64,000 nucleotides of DNA from Candidatus Enterococcus moelleringii (GCF_017377575.1 NZ_JAFREM010000004.1:372001-436000), one strand, 5' to 3'; counted from the stretch's first letter, positions 15,874 to 25,366 are shown. A program made the numbers and translations. The notes: generated by a model not told the origin, from the sequence alone.

Positions 15874-17343
15874 ATGCTGGAAAACTATCTTGAGAAAAAC
15901 ATCTTCCGTCAAGTGTATCTTTGTGAACAGCTTTACGAAAATCGAACGATTCGCCTCCACGAATTAGCGGAGCAGCTGCAGGTCAGCTCGATTACAATCG
16001 CGAATGATCTGGAGGCAATCATCGAGCTGTTGGAACCGCACATTGTCTCTACTGCTAAAGGACGGAACTGCTGCACGGTTGTTTTTGACCCAGACTGCTC
16101 CAGCCTATCGCTTACCCAACTCATTTATCAACGCTCTTATTTTTTACGTATTTTAGGGTTATACCTGGCTGGTGAACGCCACTGGGGAACTATGGCTGAA
16201 GCATCCTTTATTTCCTTAAGCAAGGTCTATCACCTGCGAAGCAGTTTGCGCTCCTTCTTTGATGACCTGCACTATTTACAGCCTGACGGAACACTTCAGA
16301 TTCCTGAAAAGGATTATCGCTATTTGCTGCTGTCGGTGGTGCATTACACCAATCAAACCGACTTGGTGCAAATGAATCAACCCATCAGCCAAGCGGGAAA
16401 TAAGCTGATAGAGTATGTAGAAGGCCGCTTCTTTTCCCGCTGCTATCCAATAGAAGAAAAGCAGTTGATTCTGCTGGGAGTTGCTATTGGCTTGCAGCGG
16501 GCCAAAACAAATCCGATCTTCTTTACTGAGAAAGAGAAAGCCGAGGCTCGCCGAACACCTCTGTTTCAATTAATTAAACGAGGGTTAAAACAGCTGTCTT
16601 TTTCCTTGTGTCACGATGAAAACGAAGAATTTTATCTTTACTCTCTCTTTAACTCGCGGAATTATCTATGCAATAATCTTGAGCTATTACAAAAGGATTT
16701 TGAGGTGGTGTATCAAAACCACGTGCAGTACAATCCCTTAGTGCTTCAGCTTAGTCAGCGACTTACTGCAGCTTTGTGCTTATCTGAAAGCAATCAGCTA
16801 CTATTTGAAAAGGCCTTTCTGCCCTTTATTCGTTCCACCTGGGCCGATATGCAGCTGTTCCAACCGGAAAAAATATGCGTATTAAGCCGTCAGCAGAAGC
16901 CCCTTTATGCGCAGGTTCGTCAGCTTTTGGACCAGTGGAAAAAAGACAACCAGCTGACGATTCGCTGGGACGATAACTTGGTTCGCCGACTGACGATAAA
17001 TCTGAGCCTGTTAAATCAACAGCCAGCTAAAAAGATTGAGGTCTTCATTGTCGCGCCTTCCGATTTCAAATATTTGTATTACCACCAGCAATTAGAAGAG
17101 CTGCTGGGGGAACACTTCAACATCAGCAGCATGATCTGCAACCACTTAAATGAGGTGGTGGACGACACGTTCTTCTGCACGAAGCGCGTAATCCTGTGCG
17201 ACAGCTCCCTCTACCAGGAAGACGTAGGCAGTGACAATACTCTTATTTATTCCATCAACTGCCACACCATTGCCGAGGTGGTTGCGCAGTTGAATCAACA
17301 GGTACAGGTTCTAGCTGACACCCCTCAAAGATACATCTTCTAA
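15874..17343 (+). CDS. Mga-family transcriptional regulator
   Basis: 489 residues. Two N-terminal helix-turn-helix segments (IRLHELAEQLQVSSITIANDLEAI, and a second around 90-130 with EASFISLSKVYHLRSSLRSF) are followed by a helical PRD-like centre and an EIIB-like C-terminal part (KKIEVFIVAPSDFKYLYY). This is the layout of Mga and AtxA virulence regulators of Gram-positive cocci, which can be phosphorylated by PTS proteins. RBS AGGAGG. TATAAT-like sequence lies around 15832. No adjacent surface protein or obvious target gene is seen. Confidence 0.85.
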   Translation: MLENYLEKNIFRQVYLCEQLYENRTIRLHELAEQLQVSSITIANDLEAIIELLEPHIVSTAKGRNCCTVVFDPDCSSLSLTQLIYQRSYFLRILGLYLAGERHWGTMAEASFISLSKVYHLRSSLRSFFDDLHYLQPDGTLQIPEKDYRYLLLSVVHYTNQTDLVQMNQPISQAGNKLIEYVEGRFFSRCYPIEEKQLILLGVAIGLQRAKTNPIFFTEKEKAEARRTPLFQLIKRGLKQLSFSLCHDENEEFYLYSLFNSRNYLCNNLELLQKDFEVVYQNHVQYNPLVLQLSQRLTAALCLSESNQLLFEKAFLPFIRSTWADMQLFQPEKICVLSRQQKPLYAQVRQLLDQWKKDNQLTIRWDDNLVRRLTINLSLLNQQPAKKIEVFIVAPSDFKYLYYHQQLEELLGEHFNISSMICNHLNEVVDDTFFCTKRVILCDSSLYQEDVGSDNTLIYSINCHTIAEVVAQLNQQVQVLADTPQRYIF

Positions 17344-17880
17344 AAAAACCAACATCGTGTTGTTTCAACAAGCGAGAATCTGAGGATCCTCGCTTGTTTG
17401 CCATTGTAATTACCTTTTTTTATGTTCTTTTATATAACTCCTTTCATTATTTTAAATCTTCATAGAACTGTCATGACAGCTACAAATTCGGTTAATTAAT
17501 CAGAGGACACCTATTTTAAGAAAATTTTTCATCAAAAAATATCTTCTTTCTATTTTTAGAATAACACTCGTATTTTGCTGATTCATCGAATATAAATAAC
17601 TAAACTCACCTGTTCTGGGCTTCAATTTTTATAGCTTTTTAATTAAGTATCAAGGGGCTAATTATAAAATAACCCCAAAAAATAGCCAGCTGTCTTCAGG
17701 ACTCTGAAAATTTGAAATTTGTTATTGAATACTGTGTCAATATCGTATATCCTAATAAAAAAGATAATGAATCTAAAAAAATTTAACCGCTCACAATTGA
17801 GGTCTCAGGTATCTGGCAAAATCATCTGACTAAAGGTGCAGCGAACTAATCAAAGGGATAATCGAGAGGAGTATAGTCGA
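17344..17880. other. AT-rich intergenic region
   Basis: A hairpin AACAAGCGAG / CTCGCTTGTT (17367-17398) lies just after the Mga-like gene, with only a weak T tail, and may be its terminator. The rest is AT-rich, with no supported gene or RNA. The ribosome site GAGGAG for the next gene lies at about 17866-17871. Confidence 0.4.
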
Positions 17881-18912
17881 ATGAAAGCGAAACCACTGGG
17901 TTCCAGACAAATATACGGCATGAAGAGGGAGTCTCTTTTAAAAAGATTCTCACAATTTGGCAATCAGTCAAAGGATAAGGTATATCTTATTCAATGTGCT
18001 GTCGCAGTCATGATCAGAAACTGCTTTAGTGTAGAAAATTTTTCATCCTTCGCCGAAGAAATTATTTGCCCCCTATTCTTAGAAGGAACCCGTGAGGAAC
18101 TAGCTGAGATTCGTCATTTATGCCCCTATTTTGAAAATTATTTCGAAAAAGAAGAGTGGCAAAAGATCGTTGCCAAACTATTCGCCAATCAACAGGAATA
18201 TTTACAAATTACCGAGACAGCTCGTTCAACTATAGAGATGCTGGGACATCGCCTCTACTCCGGTGCATACCAGCTAGAAAAGAAATACAACCTTAAGACC
18301 GCCTTTTCCGATGCGGCTGGCAGCATCCACAGCTGGAGTCTCAGCAATGTTGTGCCTCATCCTGATCCCTTGGAAAACCAGGCTGTTTTGGCTATCTTCG
18401 ACCAATTGACTATTTTTAAGAAGGAAGATGGCACCCGTCGCTTTACCCGCGCTATTTGGTTGGACTTTGCGGTGGATGAGAAGTTTCGTGCCTTCGATAC
18501 CAGAAAAGAAGATGATCCAACCTACGTGCCAAAAGAAACTGACTTACCTGAAGAAGTAGAAGCGGTTGAATCTAAACAATCTTCAGAAGTAGCTAATACT
18601 CCGTCAACGGGTATGACTAAGACCGTTAACCAAACAGCAGGAACTGATGCAGCAGCTAACCGCAAAACAGCGGCAGAAACAGGGAAACCGACTAAAAATG
18701 ATGCATCTCCGCCGCCAGTAGAAAAAGGCTCGCAGGAAAAGAAACCAGACGCCTCCGAGGAAGAAGGGCGGCGACCGGATGCAAAATATAAAGATCTCCT
18801 CAAGCCAGGTAAAAAGGGGAAAAACAAAGGGCAGAACAATCAAAAACAGCAGCCCGCCTATTCCAAGAAGAATACCAGTAAAAAGAACCGGCATCGGAAA
18901 AAACGGAAATAA
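17881..18912 (+). CDS. Hypothetical protein with a long Lys-rich C-terminal tail
   Basis: 343 residues, not recognised. Residues about 1-205 look folded and mostly helical (VYLIQCAVAVMIRNCFSVENFSSFAEEII). A Thr/Ala/Glu/Lys-rich disordered linker follows, then a strongly basic tail (KKGKNKGQNNQKQQ ... KKNRHRKKRK). The tail could bind nucleic acid or acidic envelope polymers. The ATG at 17881 is chosen because GAGGAG lies 9 nt upstream; a GTG 45 nt further up lacks a site. No signal peptide or membrane segment. It converges on gadB. Confidence 0.65.
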   Translation: MKAKPLGSRQIYGMKRESLLKRFSQFGNQSKDKVYLIQCAVAVMIRNCFSVENFSSFAEEIICPLFLEGTREELAEIRHLCPYFENYFEKEEWQKIVAKLFANQQEYLQITETARSTIEMLGHRLYSGAYQLEKKYNLKTAFSDAAGSIHSWSLSNVVPHPDPLENQAVLAIFDQLTIFKKEDGTRRFTRAIWLDFAVDEKFRAFDTRKEDDPTYVPKETDLPEEVEAVESKQSSEVANTPSTGMTKTVNQTAGTDAAANRKTAAETGKPTKNDASPPPVEKGSQEKKPDASEEEGRRPDAKYKDLLKPGKKGKNKGQNNQKQQPAYSKKNTSKKNRHRKKRK

Positions 18913-18923
18913 CCCTTCCAACT

Positions 18924-18959
18924 AAAAAAGCCGGCAAACAGCGGTTGAACTGTTTGCCG
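18924..18959 (-). terminator. Terminator of the gadCB unit
   Basis: CGGCAAACAG / CTGTTTGCCG stem with an 8-nt loop, and TTTTTT on the minus strand. Confidence 0.85.
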
Positions 18960-18979
18960 ACGGGGAAATATCGGGGATT

Positions 18980-20383
18980 TTAGTGAGTAAAGCCGTACGT
19001 TTTCACTTCCTGTTTTTTGTGATAAACGAGGTGGGCTTTATTCAGGTCTGCAATGGCTTGGTTCATATCTTCCACGTAATCGTGGGCCATGTTCATGCCA
19101 AAGTCGGCACGAACCACCAAGCGTTGGATAATCAATTGATCCAGATTTTTTGGTAATGGATACGCTGGAACCTGCCAGCCTTTCATCAATAGACGATCAG
19201 ATAAATCGTACAAGGTCCATTCTCGATTTGGGTCTTCCTTCAGCTTGTAGCAAACCAAAGGCAATTGGGAACCGTCGTTGATAATTTCAAACAAGCCGGT
19301 CTTCTTAATTTCTTCGGCTAGATACAGGGCAACATTGTGGGTTCTTTGGTGAATGTCGCGATAACCGTCAAAGCCGTAACGGACAAAGTTGTAGTATTGG
19401 CCGATCAATTGGGCTGCACTGTGGGAGAAATTAATCGCCATAGTCGGCATTTCGCCGCCTAAGTAGCTGACCTTGAAAATCAATTCTTCTGGCAAATATT
19501 GTTGATCGCGCCATAAGACCCAACCGACACCGGGGTACACTAAGCCATACTTATGACCTGAAGAATTAATCGAGATGACATTCTTCAATTGGAAATCCCA
19601 AACTAGGTCTGGTTCAATGAATGGTGCATAGAAACCACCGGAAGCAGCATCCACATGGATGTAGACCTTGTAGTCGGTGGTTTGATTGTAGGCTTCTACT
19701 AAATCATTCAAGCCCTTAATATCGTCATAGCGGCCGGTATAGGTAATGCCCATGATCCCGACGATACCAATGGTGTATTCATCTACGTAATCCATCACGG
19801 TATCCAAGTTGAGTGACATGTGGTCTTCGTCCATTGGCACTTCCCGCATTTCAACGTCCCAGTAGACACAGAATTTTTCCCAGCATACTTGGTAGCCGGA
19901 AGAAATTACCAAGTTAGGCTTTTTCGCTTGAACATCTAGGCCTAATTTTTCAGCTCGTTTGCGCCAAGCAAACTTCATGGCCATTCCGCCCAGCATGCAG
20001 GCTTCCGAGGAACCGATAGTAGAAGTACCCATGAATTTTTCCTCGCTGGAGGCATGCCATAAATCAGCAATCATATTGACGCAGCGGTTTTCAATTTCGG
20101 TGGTACGAGGGTATTCGGATTTATCAATGGCATTTTTTTCTAACGTTTCGCTCATTAGCTTCACTGCTTCTGGTTCCATATAGGTTTGACAGAAGGTGGC
20201 TAAGTTCAAGCGGGCATTGCCTTCATCCAACATTTCATCTTGCACCAATTGATAAGCAATTCGCGGTTCAATTGATTCTTTGTTTAATTTGTATTTAGGT
20301 AAATCCACATCTTCGCTGGCTGAACCAAAGATTGGTTCTAAATAGCTGGCTTCTTCTTGATCATCTTTTCCGTATAACATCAT
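18980..20383 (-). CDS. gadB: Glutamate decarboxylase
   Basis: 467 residues, the usual bacterial length. PLP-dependent decarboxylation of L-glutamate to GABA consumes a proton and supports acid resistance. The PLP lysine lies in SINSSGHKYGLVYPGVGW. Other family blocks are GSSEACMLGGMAMKFAWR, HVDAASGGFYAPF and LGGEMPTMAINFSHSAAQLIGQYYNFVRYG. It starts with RBS AGGAGG 8 bp after gadC, so the order of transcription is gadC then gadB. No gad-specific regulator adjoins the unit. Confidence 0.95.
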   Translation of the reverse strand: MMLYGKDDQEEASYLEPIFGSASEDVDLPKYKLNKESIEPRIAYQLVQDEMLDEGNARLNLATFCQTYMEPEAVKLMSETLEKNAIDKSEYPRTTEIENRCVNMIADLWHASSEEKFMGTSTIGSSEACMLGGMAMKFAWRKRAEKLGLDVQAKKPNLVISSGYQVCWEKFCVYWDVEMREVPMDEDHMSLNLDTVMDYVDEYTIGIVGIMGITYTGRYDDIKGLNDLVEAYNQTTDYKVYIHVDAASGGFYAPFIEPDLVWDFQLKNVISINSSGHKYGLVYPGVGWVLWRDQQYLPEELIFKVSYLGGEMPTMAINFSHSAAQLIGQYYNFVRYGFDGYRDIHQRTHNVALYLAEEIKKTGLFEIINDGSQLPLVCYKLKEDPNREWTLYDLSDRLLMKGWQVPAYPLPKNLDQLIIQRLVVRADFGMNMAHDYVEDMNQAIADLNKAHLVYHKKQEVKTYGFTH

Positions 20384-20392
20384 AAATTCCTC

Positions 20393-21904
20393 CTAATGTT
20401 TCAATGTATGTTCTTCTTTTTGAATAATGTGGTGCTCCCCGCGAGCAGCTGGATAAACCGCCGGGTTCACATCCAAGGCTTTCAGATGAGTTGGCTCTTC
20501 AATAGTCGTGTGCCCTTTTTTGTCGTGCAATTCATATATGATCAAAGGCAACAGGATCGTCACCACAAAGCTGATCAGCAAAATAATTTGATAAGTCCGA
20601 TGTTCACTGGCCGCAATCGATGCGGGCGGAACAAAGGAGATCAGTAAAGCAAACACCGACAAGATAAAGCCTAAACCGCCGATAATCGTTTTGCCAAGAG
20701 TTTTCCCAGGCACATTGTAGGTACGTTTTAATTCTTTCTTCTTATAAATTAGCACAAAGTAGCCGATGAAAAACAATAAATAGCCTACCAGGTAAATGAC
20801 CACGGTTAGGGAAATGGCTACTAAGAAAGATAAATTGTTGCCGCCACCGCCGAAGGTTAAGACCGCACCCCAAATAGTTACAATGATTCCTTGCACCATA
20901 ATTAAAGGAACCGGAACCCCTTGTTTGTTGGTCTTGCGGAAAAAGGCTGGCAGCAAGCCTCGTTGCGCTGCAGCAAACATTCCTCTTGAAGGTCCCACGA
21001 CCCACGAACTAACTTCTCCCATGACACCAAAGGCAATCATTAAAGCTATCACTTTTACCAGCCAGCCTAAATGACTATTAAAGTGCAAGATCAACGATTC
21101 GAAGGTTTGGATCACACCGGCGCTTAAAGACAATTCCTTTTGCGGAATCACCGCCGCCACTGAAAACCCACCAATCGCGTCTAGTGCAATCGCTAAGATG
21201 ACCAATAGAAACATCGCCAAAGGATAGTTTCTTTGGGGATTTTCCAGCTCATTGATATGCGAAGCCGAAGCCTCGACTCCCATATAGGCCAAAATAAAGG
21301 AAACAAACACGACTAAAGTGGACAGCTGTGAAAAATCAGGGATAAACGCTTTGGCACTGATGGTCATTTGAATCGGATTGCCACCGATAAAGTAAGCCGC
21401 TGCTAACCCAAACAAAACAATCGATGGGATAACAATCCCGATGGAAAAACCAGCTTTAGCAATTTTAGCCGTCCATTTCGTTCCACCTAGTTGCGAAAAT
21501 GTCAGGGCCCAGAAAATCACCAACACACCAATGAATTTAATAAAGGGATCCGTATTTAGTGCTGGGAAATTCAGTACATAAGACAGCGCGCCTAAAATAA
21601 AGTAAATCATCGTAATAAAGCCGACGGTGATTTGGAACCATTGGAAAAAGATCGCCGCAAAGCCGAAGCGTTCCCCCAAGGTTTGACTCACCCAAGTAAA
21701 AATCCCGCCATCCTTCCAGCCTTCCACCGTTGCCATCTCAGCCGCACACAAAGCCACTGGCAAAAACCACAAAATTCCGCCTAATAATAGGAAGAAAACT
21801 AAATGCAGCTGGGAAGTCGCAAAGGTTGGGTATTCATAGACGGTTAAAACCATCGACGCGGTTAAAGCAAAAAAACCGAATAAAGATAACTGTTTTTTGT
21901 CCAT
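20393..21904 (-). CDS. gadC: Glutamate/GABA antiporter
   Basis: 503 residues with about twelve membrane segments of the APC superfamily. It exchanges external glutamate for internal GABA. The early helix LFGFFALTASMVLTVYEYPTFATSQLHLVFFLLLGG, the WKDGGIFTWVSQTLGERFGFAAIFFQWFQ segment and the basic/His-rich tail (HHIIQKEEHTLKH) fit GadC, whose tail plugs the channel at neutral pH. RBS AAAGGAAG. The upstream region holds a promoter and a possible 10-codon leader. Confidence 0.93.
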   Translation of the reverse strand: MDKKQLSLFGFFALTASMVLTVYEYPTFATSQLHLVFFLLLGGILWFLPVALCAAEMATVEGWKDGGIFTWVSQTLGERFGFAAIFFQWFQITVGFITMIYFILGALSYVLNFPALNTDPFIKFIGVLVIFWALTFSQLGGTKWTAKIAKAGFSIGIVIPSIVLFGLAAAYFIGGNPIQMTISAKAFIPDFSQLSTLVVFVSFILAYMGVEASASHINELENPQRNYPLAMFLLVILAIALDAIGGFSVAAVIPQKELSLSAGVIQTFESLILHFNSHLGWLVKVIALMIAFGVMGEVSSWVVGPSRGMFAAAQRGLLPAFFRKTNKQGVPVPLIMVQGIIVTIWGAVLTFGGGGNNLSFLVAISLTVVIYLVGYLLFFIGYFVLIYKKKELKRTYNVPGKTLGKTIIGGLGFILSVFALLISFVPPASIAASEHRTYQIILLISFVVTILLPLIIYELHDKKGHTTIEEPTHLKALDVNPAVYPAARGEHHIIQKEEHTLKH

Positions 21905-21946
21905 ATCAAGACTTCCTTTTCGTTTATTCTCTTATTACCGCTCTCG

Positions 21947-22018
21947 TCATGGAAAAGGATTTATAAAATTATTTTCCATTACTTGTGCACCTCTTTTCTT
22001 ACAAGACGAAGTATAGCA
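21947..22018 (-). promoter_or_regulatory. gadC promoter and possible leader mini-frame
   Basis: Extended -10 TGCTATACT on the minus strand (TATACT 22010-22015) stands about 105 bp before gadC. Between them GAGGTG precedes an ATG at 21979 that opens MENNFINPFP and a stop (21947). The mini-frame may be a leader or chance. Confidence 0.35.
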
Positions 22019-22100
22019 GGGAATTTCACCTCTGTTTTCCAGATTTTTTTCGTTTGGCGCTTGCGAAAATAAAGAAACGAACAATTTTCTTCTGGGCACC

Positions 22101-22129
22101 AAAAAAGCCGCATCCCTGTGGATACGACT
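22101..22129 (-). terminator. Terminator after the isochorismatase-like gene
   Basis: Minus-strand stem GTCGTATCC / GGGATGCGGC (with wobble pairs) followed by TTTTTT. Confidence 0.7.
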
Positions 22130-22137
22130 TAGCATAC

Positions 22138-22755
22138 TTATCTTAAGTTAGAGAAGGCACCGAATTTAGTTAATAGTTCGTCAAATCCGTCTACCGTTTC
22201 TTCCCGGTTCCAATCCCGCTGCAGTTCGCAGGCCAATTGAGCAATCGAAGTTAATTGCGCGCCCGCTTGCTCTACCCGACGCAAGGCTGTTTCGTGGGCA
22301 AGTTGGGAAGTACCGCCAACCGCATCGACGATCGGATATACTTCGTAGCCTTCTTTTAACGCATCTAAGGTTGGGAAAGTTAAGCAGGCTTCGGTCCACA
22401 AAGCCACGATCAAGATTTTTTTGCGGCCAGTTGCTTTAATGGCTTCGTTGTATTCTTTGTCTTCCCAAGCATTGATTGAGCTGCGGTCATAGGATTTGAT
22501 GTCTTCGCCGGCGGCTCTTTTCAATACAGGAATCGTATCGGTGTTCCAACCTTTTTCAACATTTACCGTTGATAAGATAATCGGAATATTATACAGCTTG
22601 GCTAGTTCAATCACGATTTCGGTATTGCGAATCAGTTCCGAATGGTTCATGGAATTGATGGAGTTGATTTGAGTTGGCTGATAGTCGATTACGGTCAAAA
22701 CCGTATTCTCGGGAGAAAGCAAATGATCCTCGGTTCGTTTTTGATAACTTGTCAT
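22138..22755 (-). CDS. Isochorismatase-like cysteine hydrolase (YcaC type)
   Basis: 205 residues. The family triad can be placed: Asp in LTVIDYQPTQI, Lys in the IKATGRKKILIV region, and Cys in ALWTEACLTFPTLDALKEGYEVYPIVDAVGG. The non-proline cis-peptide style segment and the GGTS motif fit YcaC-like hydrolases of unknown substrate rather than true isochorismatase. The ATG at 22755 (MTSYQKRTED) has AAAGGGTGG 5 nt upstream; the longer frame to 22797 has no site. Single gene with its own terminator. Confidence 0.85.
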   Translation of the reverse strand: MTSYQKRTEDHLLSPENTVLTVIDYQPTQINSINSMNHSELIRNTEIVIELAKLYNIPIILSTVNVEKGWNTDTIPVLKRAAGEDIKSYDRSSINAWEDKEYNEAIKATGRKKILIVALWTEACLTFPTLDALKEGYEVYPIVDAVGGTSQLAHETALRRVEQAGAQLTSIAQLACELQRDWNREETVDGFDELLTKFGAFSNLR

Positions 22756-22900
22756 GGTATCCACCCTTTCTTGTAAGTCCAGTGTACCCGCATTCATAAA
22801 ATTAGGCGAATAATCTGCCGCGGGAGAGAAAGCCTTTTCTTTGTCAAAATCCTGATTTGGTTAGAAAATAGAAACAGCTGAAGAAAAGGAGCTTTTGCTT

Positions 22901-23899
22901 ATGAACTTAAAACCTGACTTTATTTCTAAGGAGCAGCTGGTGGAGAATGTTGATAATGATATGGAACAAACCGCCCTGGTTTACGCGATTCTAGTCTGTG
23001 CCACCTTGATGGCTTCTGTTGGCTTAAACTACAATTCCACTACCACTATTATTGGAGCGATGTTGATCTCACCCTTGATGTCGGGTATCAGCGGCATCGG
23101 CTTTGGGCTGGGCTTTTCTCGCTTAGACATGGCTAAACGAGGAACATTCATTTTCCTGCTGCAGTTTGCGATTATTTTAGGGATTTCCTTTTTGTTCTTT
23201 TACTTAACGCCCATTAAAGAGCCGACACCGGAGATCACTTCGCGAACTTCCGCCACCATTTGGGATATTTTAGTTGCTCTTCTCGGCGGAACAGCGCTGG
23301 CTATTTCTAAGACCCGGGCCAAAGACAACAATGTGGTAGTGGGGGTGTCGATTGGAACTTCCTTGATTCTGCCTTTGTGTGTGACTGGGTATGGCCTGTC
23401 CAACGGCGATTTTACTACTGCCTGGAATTCGGTGAAGCTGTTTTTAATCAACGTCTTTTTGATTTGTTTAGCTGTTTTTGTAGTCGTTTGGCTGTTAAAA
23501 TACGGTTCCTTTGAAAAACGTAATTTAAGTCGCTATGCCCTATTTGTGCTGCCCTTTTTGCTGATTGGCGGCTTCTTTGTTTATTCTACAGTGGATACTA
23601 CCATCACTGAATATCGCGCCAAGCAGTTTAGCGAAACTGAGTTGGCCGACTATTTTGTACTGGAGCAGGAGATCAGCAGCTCGCCGAAAGAACTTCAGCT
23701 GACACTGGTGGGAGAGACGCTGGAGGACTCCGACGTTGAAGTTCTTCAGGAAAAACTGTCTGCCTACAATTTAGCAGATCATCAGCTGACCATTCAAACT
23801 TATTCCAGTCGTGAAGATGGTTCCTTTGATGCTTCGGTTTTAGCAGATATTATGAATAAGCAAAATGAAGGCACCTCGAAGTTTTTAGGCTTAGACTAA
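22901..23899 (+). CDS. DUF389 family membrane protein
   Basis: 332 residues. The DUF389 core is clear (ATLMASVGLNYNSTTTIIGAMLISPLMSGISGIGFGLG), with about seven membrane segments. After the last helix (about 220-240) comes a roughly 90-residue C-terminal domain, probably soluble (SSPKELQLTLVGETLEDSDVEVLQEKL). Function unknown. ATG 22901 follows AAAAGGAG by 9 nt; a TTG two codons earlier is less likely. Confidence 0.85.
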   Translation: MNLKPDFISKEQLVENVDNDMEQTALVYAILVCATLMASVGLNYNSTTTIIGAMLISPLMSGISGIGFGLGFSRLDMAKRGTFIFLLQFAIILGISFLFFYLTPIKEPTPEITSRTSATIWDILVALLGGTALAISKTRAKDNNVVVGVSIGTSLILPLCVTGYGLSNGDFTTAWNSVKLFLINVFLICLAVFVVVWLLKYGSFEKRNLSRYALFVLPFLLIGGFFVYSTVDTTITEYRAKQFSETELADYFVLEQEISSSPKELQLTLVGETLEDSDVEVLQEKLSAYNLADHQLTIQTYSSREDGSFDASVLADIMNKQNEGTSKFLGLD

Positions 23900-23938
23900 A
23901 AAAGCGCAACGATCTAAAATGATCGTTGCGCTTTTTTT
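23898..23938. terminator. Bidirectional terminator between convergent genes
   Basis: GCGCAACGATC / GATCGTTGCGC perfect 11-bp stem with A runs before and T runs after. Confidence 0.92.
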
Positions 23939-25136
23939 AATCCTCAGCTGCCAGAAAAACAATGATCGTTCCGGTAGCCGAAATGATCGTCCCCACCACC
24001 AGCATGGCTTCTACTGAAAAGAAGTTCAGCAGCTGTCCGCCGAGAAATGATCCGGCGATGCCGCCGATAGTATTAGCGGTGGCCATCAAGGTCTGGCCTT
24101 TCACCAAATCCTCTTGGGGAATAATTTTATTCGTATAATAAACCGATGCGGTGGTGTGTAGGGCAAAGCCCAGCATTTGCAGACTTTGCGCGACATTAAT
24201 CATAGCAATACTATTGGCAAACAAAATCAGGACCGCTTTGACGGTGAAAAAGAAAGCCGCGGTACGGATTAATGATTTGCAGCGAAAGCGAGTCAGCAGC
24301 CAAGAAAATAGAAACATTGTCGGCAATTCACTCAACGCCGCCACTGAAAGCGACGAACCCACACTGCCTTCGCTCCCGCCTAAAGGTGCCATGATCTGAT
24401 ACATGTAGCTGTTGCCGATATTATGGAAGACAAACAGCATCGACACGCCCACCAGCAATACCATGAAGCGTTTGTACTTCCGCATAAAAACCGGCAGACT
24501 GCTGGGTTCAGGCAACTCCAATTCCATTTCCCCAGTATCGATCATTGAAGCCGAATACTTCCCGGCTTTCTTACGAGTATCAATCCAGACCGTCGCGGCG
24601 ATAAACAGAAGAAAAATCCCGATCATTAAGTACAAAATCACATTGGCCGAAAAGCGTTCAATCAAAAAGCCGGTTACCGCCGAAGCGCCCGCAAAGGCTA
24701 GTGAACCCAATCCCCGGGCCACCCCGAAATTTAAGGCATAGCCGCGACTAATGAAAAACGTGCCGATGGAAATCGTAATCGGCTGCAGCAAAATCAAACT
24801 AGTGTACAGCAAAATATAAATCAACGCCACCGGCAAAAATTGCCTAGGCAGCACGATTAGTATGAAAGAAAAGCCGATAATACAAGCAGCCATGATCGCT
24901 GCCAAATGGGACAAGGTCAGCTTCTGCATGCGATCGGCAAATGACGCGATAAACGGCTGCAGCAGCGAAGCCACCAGATTCGCCAGTGACAGCACTACCC
25001 CAATTTGCCCATTGTTAAAATTTCTAGAAAGCAGAAAGACTGATGTAAAGGTGGCTAAAACCGAATAGCCCATCCAATACGGCATCTGCATACTGATATA
25101 TTGTAAGTTTAATTTGGTATTTTTCTGATTGTTCAT
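23937..25136 (-). CDS. Major facilitator superfamily transporter
   Basis: 399 residues, twelve membrane segments. The first-half loop shows SFADRMQKLTLSHL, a variant of the MFS GxxxDRxGRR loop, and GVARGLGSLAFAGASAVTGFLIERF matches the MFS_1-like/LacY-related group. A second half (after about 200, MELELPEPSSLPVFMRKYKRFM linker) repeats the fold. Substrate unknown, perhaps a sugar or nucleoside. Start MNNQKNTKLN at 25136 follows AGGGAAAAAGGG; the upstream extension is basic and lacks a site. Confidence 0.82.
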   Translation of the reverse strand: MNNQKNTKLNLQYISMQMPYWMGYSVLATFTSVFLLSRNFNNGQIGVVLSLANLVASLLQPFIASFADRMQKLTLSHLAAIMAACIIGFSFILIVLPRQFLPVALIYILLYTSLILLQPITISIGTFFISRGYALNFGVARGLGSLAFAGASAVTGFLIERFSANVILYLMIGIFLLFIAATVWIDTRKKAGKYSASMIDTGEMELELPEPSSLPVFMRKYKRFMVLLVGVSMLFVFHNIGNSYMYQIMAPLGGSEGSVGSSLSVAALSELPTMFLFSWLLTRFRCKSLIRTAAFFFTVKAVLILFANSIAMINVAQSLQMLGFALHTTASVYYTNKIIPQEDLVKGQTLMATANTIGGIAGSFLGGQLLNFFSVEAMLVVGTIISATGTIIVFLAAED

Positions 25137-25226
25137 CCCTTTTTCCCTAGCCCTTCCACGTTGTCTCTTTATTATGCCTATCATCACGGGGAGTGGCAAG
25201 GGACTTTCGAAAAAAGAGCACTAAAA

Positions 25227-25252
25227 AAGGCACCCAGCCAAAAGCCAAGTGC
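25227..25252 (-). terminator. Terminator downstream of the 27-residue peptide gene
   Basis: Minus-strand GGCACTTGGC / GGCTGGGTGCC stem with wobble pairs and a TTTT loop, followed by TTTTTT. Confidence 0.7.
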
Positions 25253-25282
25253 CCCATTACAATTTATTAGTTATCCGCTGGT

Positions 25283-25366
25283 CTAGAACATAATGCGGTC
25301 AGCAATTTCTGAAAGTATAAGTGTCACGATTTGGTATAGCTTCGATTTTGGTTTCATCTTTTTCAT
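25283..25366 (-). CDS. Small basic-hydrophobic peptide (27 residues)
   Basis: ATG 25366 follows AGGGGGGATCGA. The product starts MKKMKPKSKLYQIVTLIL and ends with EIADRIMF. A basic start plus a hydrophobic stretch recalls small membrane peptides or type I toxins, but no family is recognised. It has a dedicated terminator 31 bp after its stop, and lies alone between the MFS gene and a divergent gene. A compact transcript of about 150-250 nt is likely. Confidence 0.45.
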   Translation of the reverse strand: MKKMKPKSKLYQIVTLILSEIADRIMF

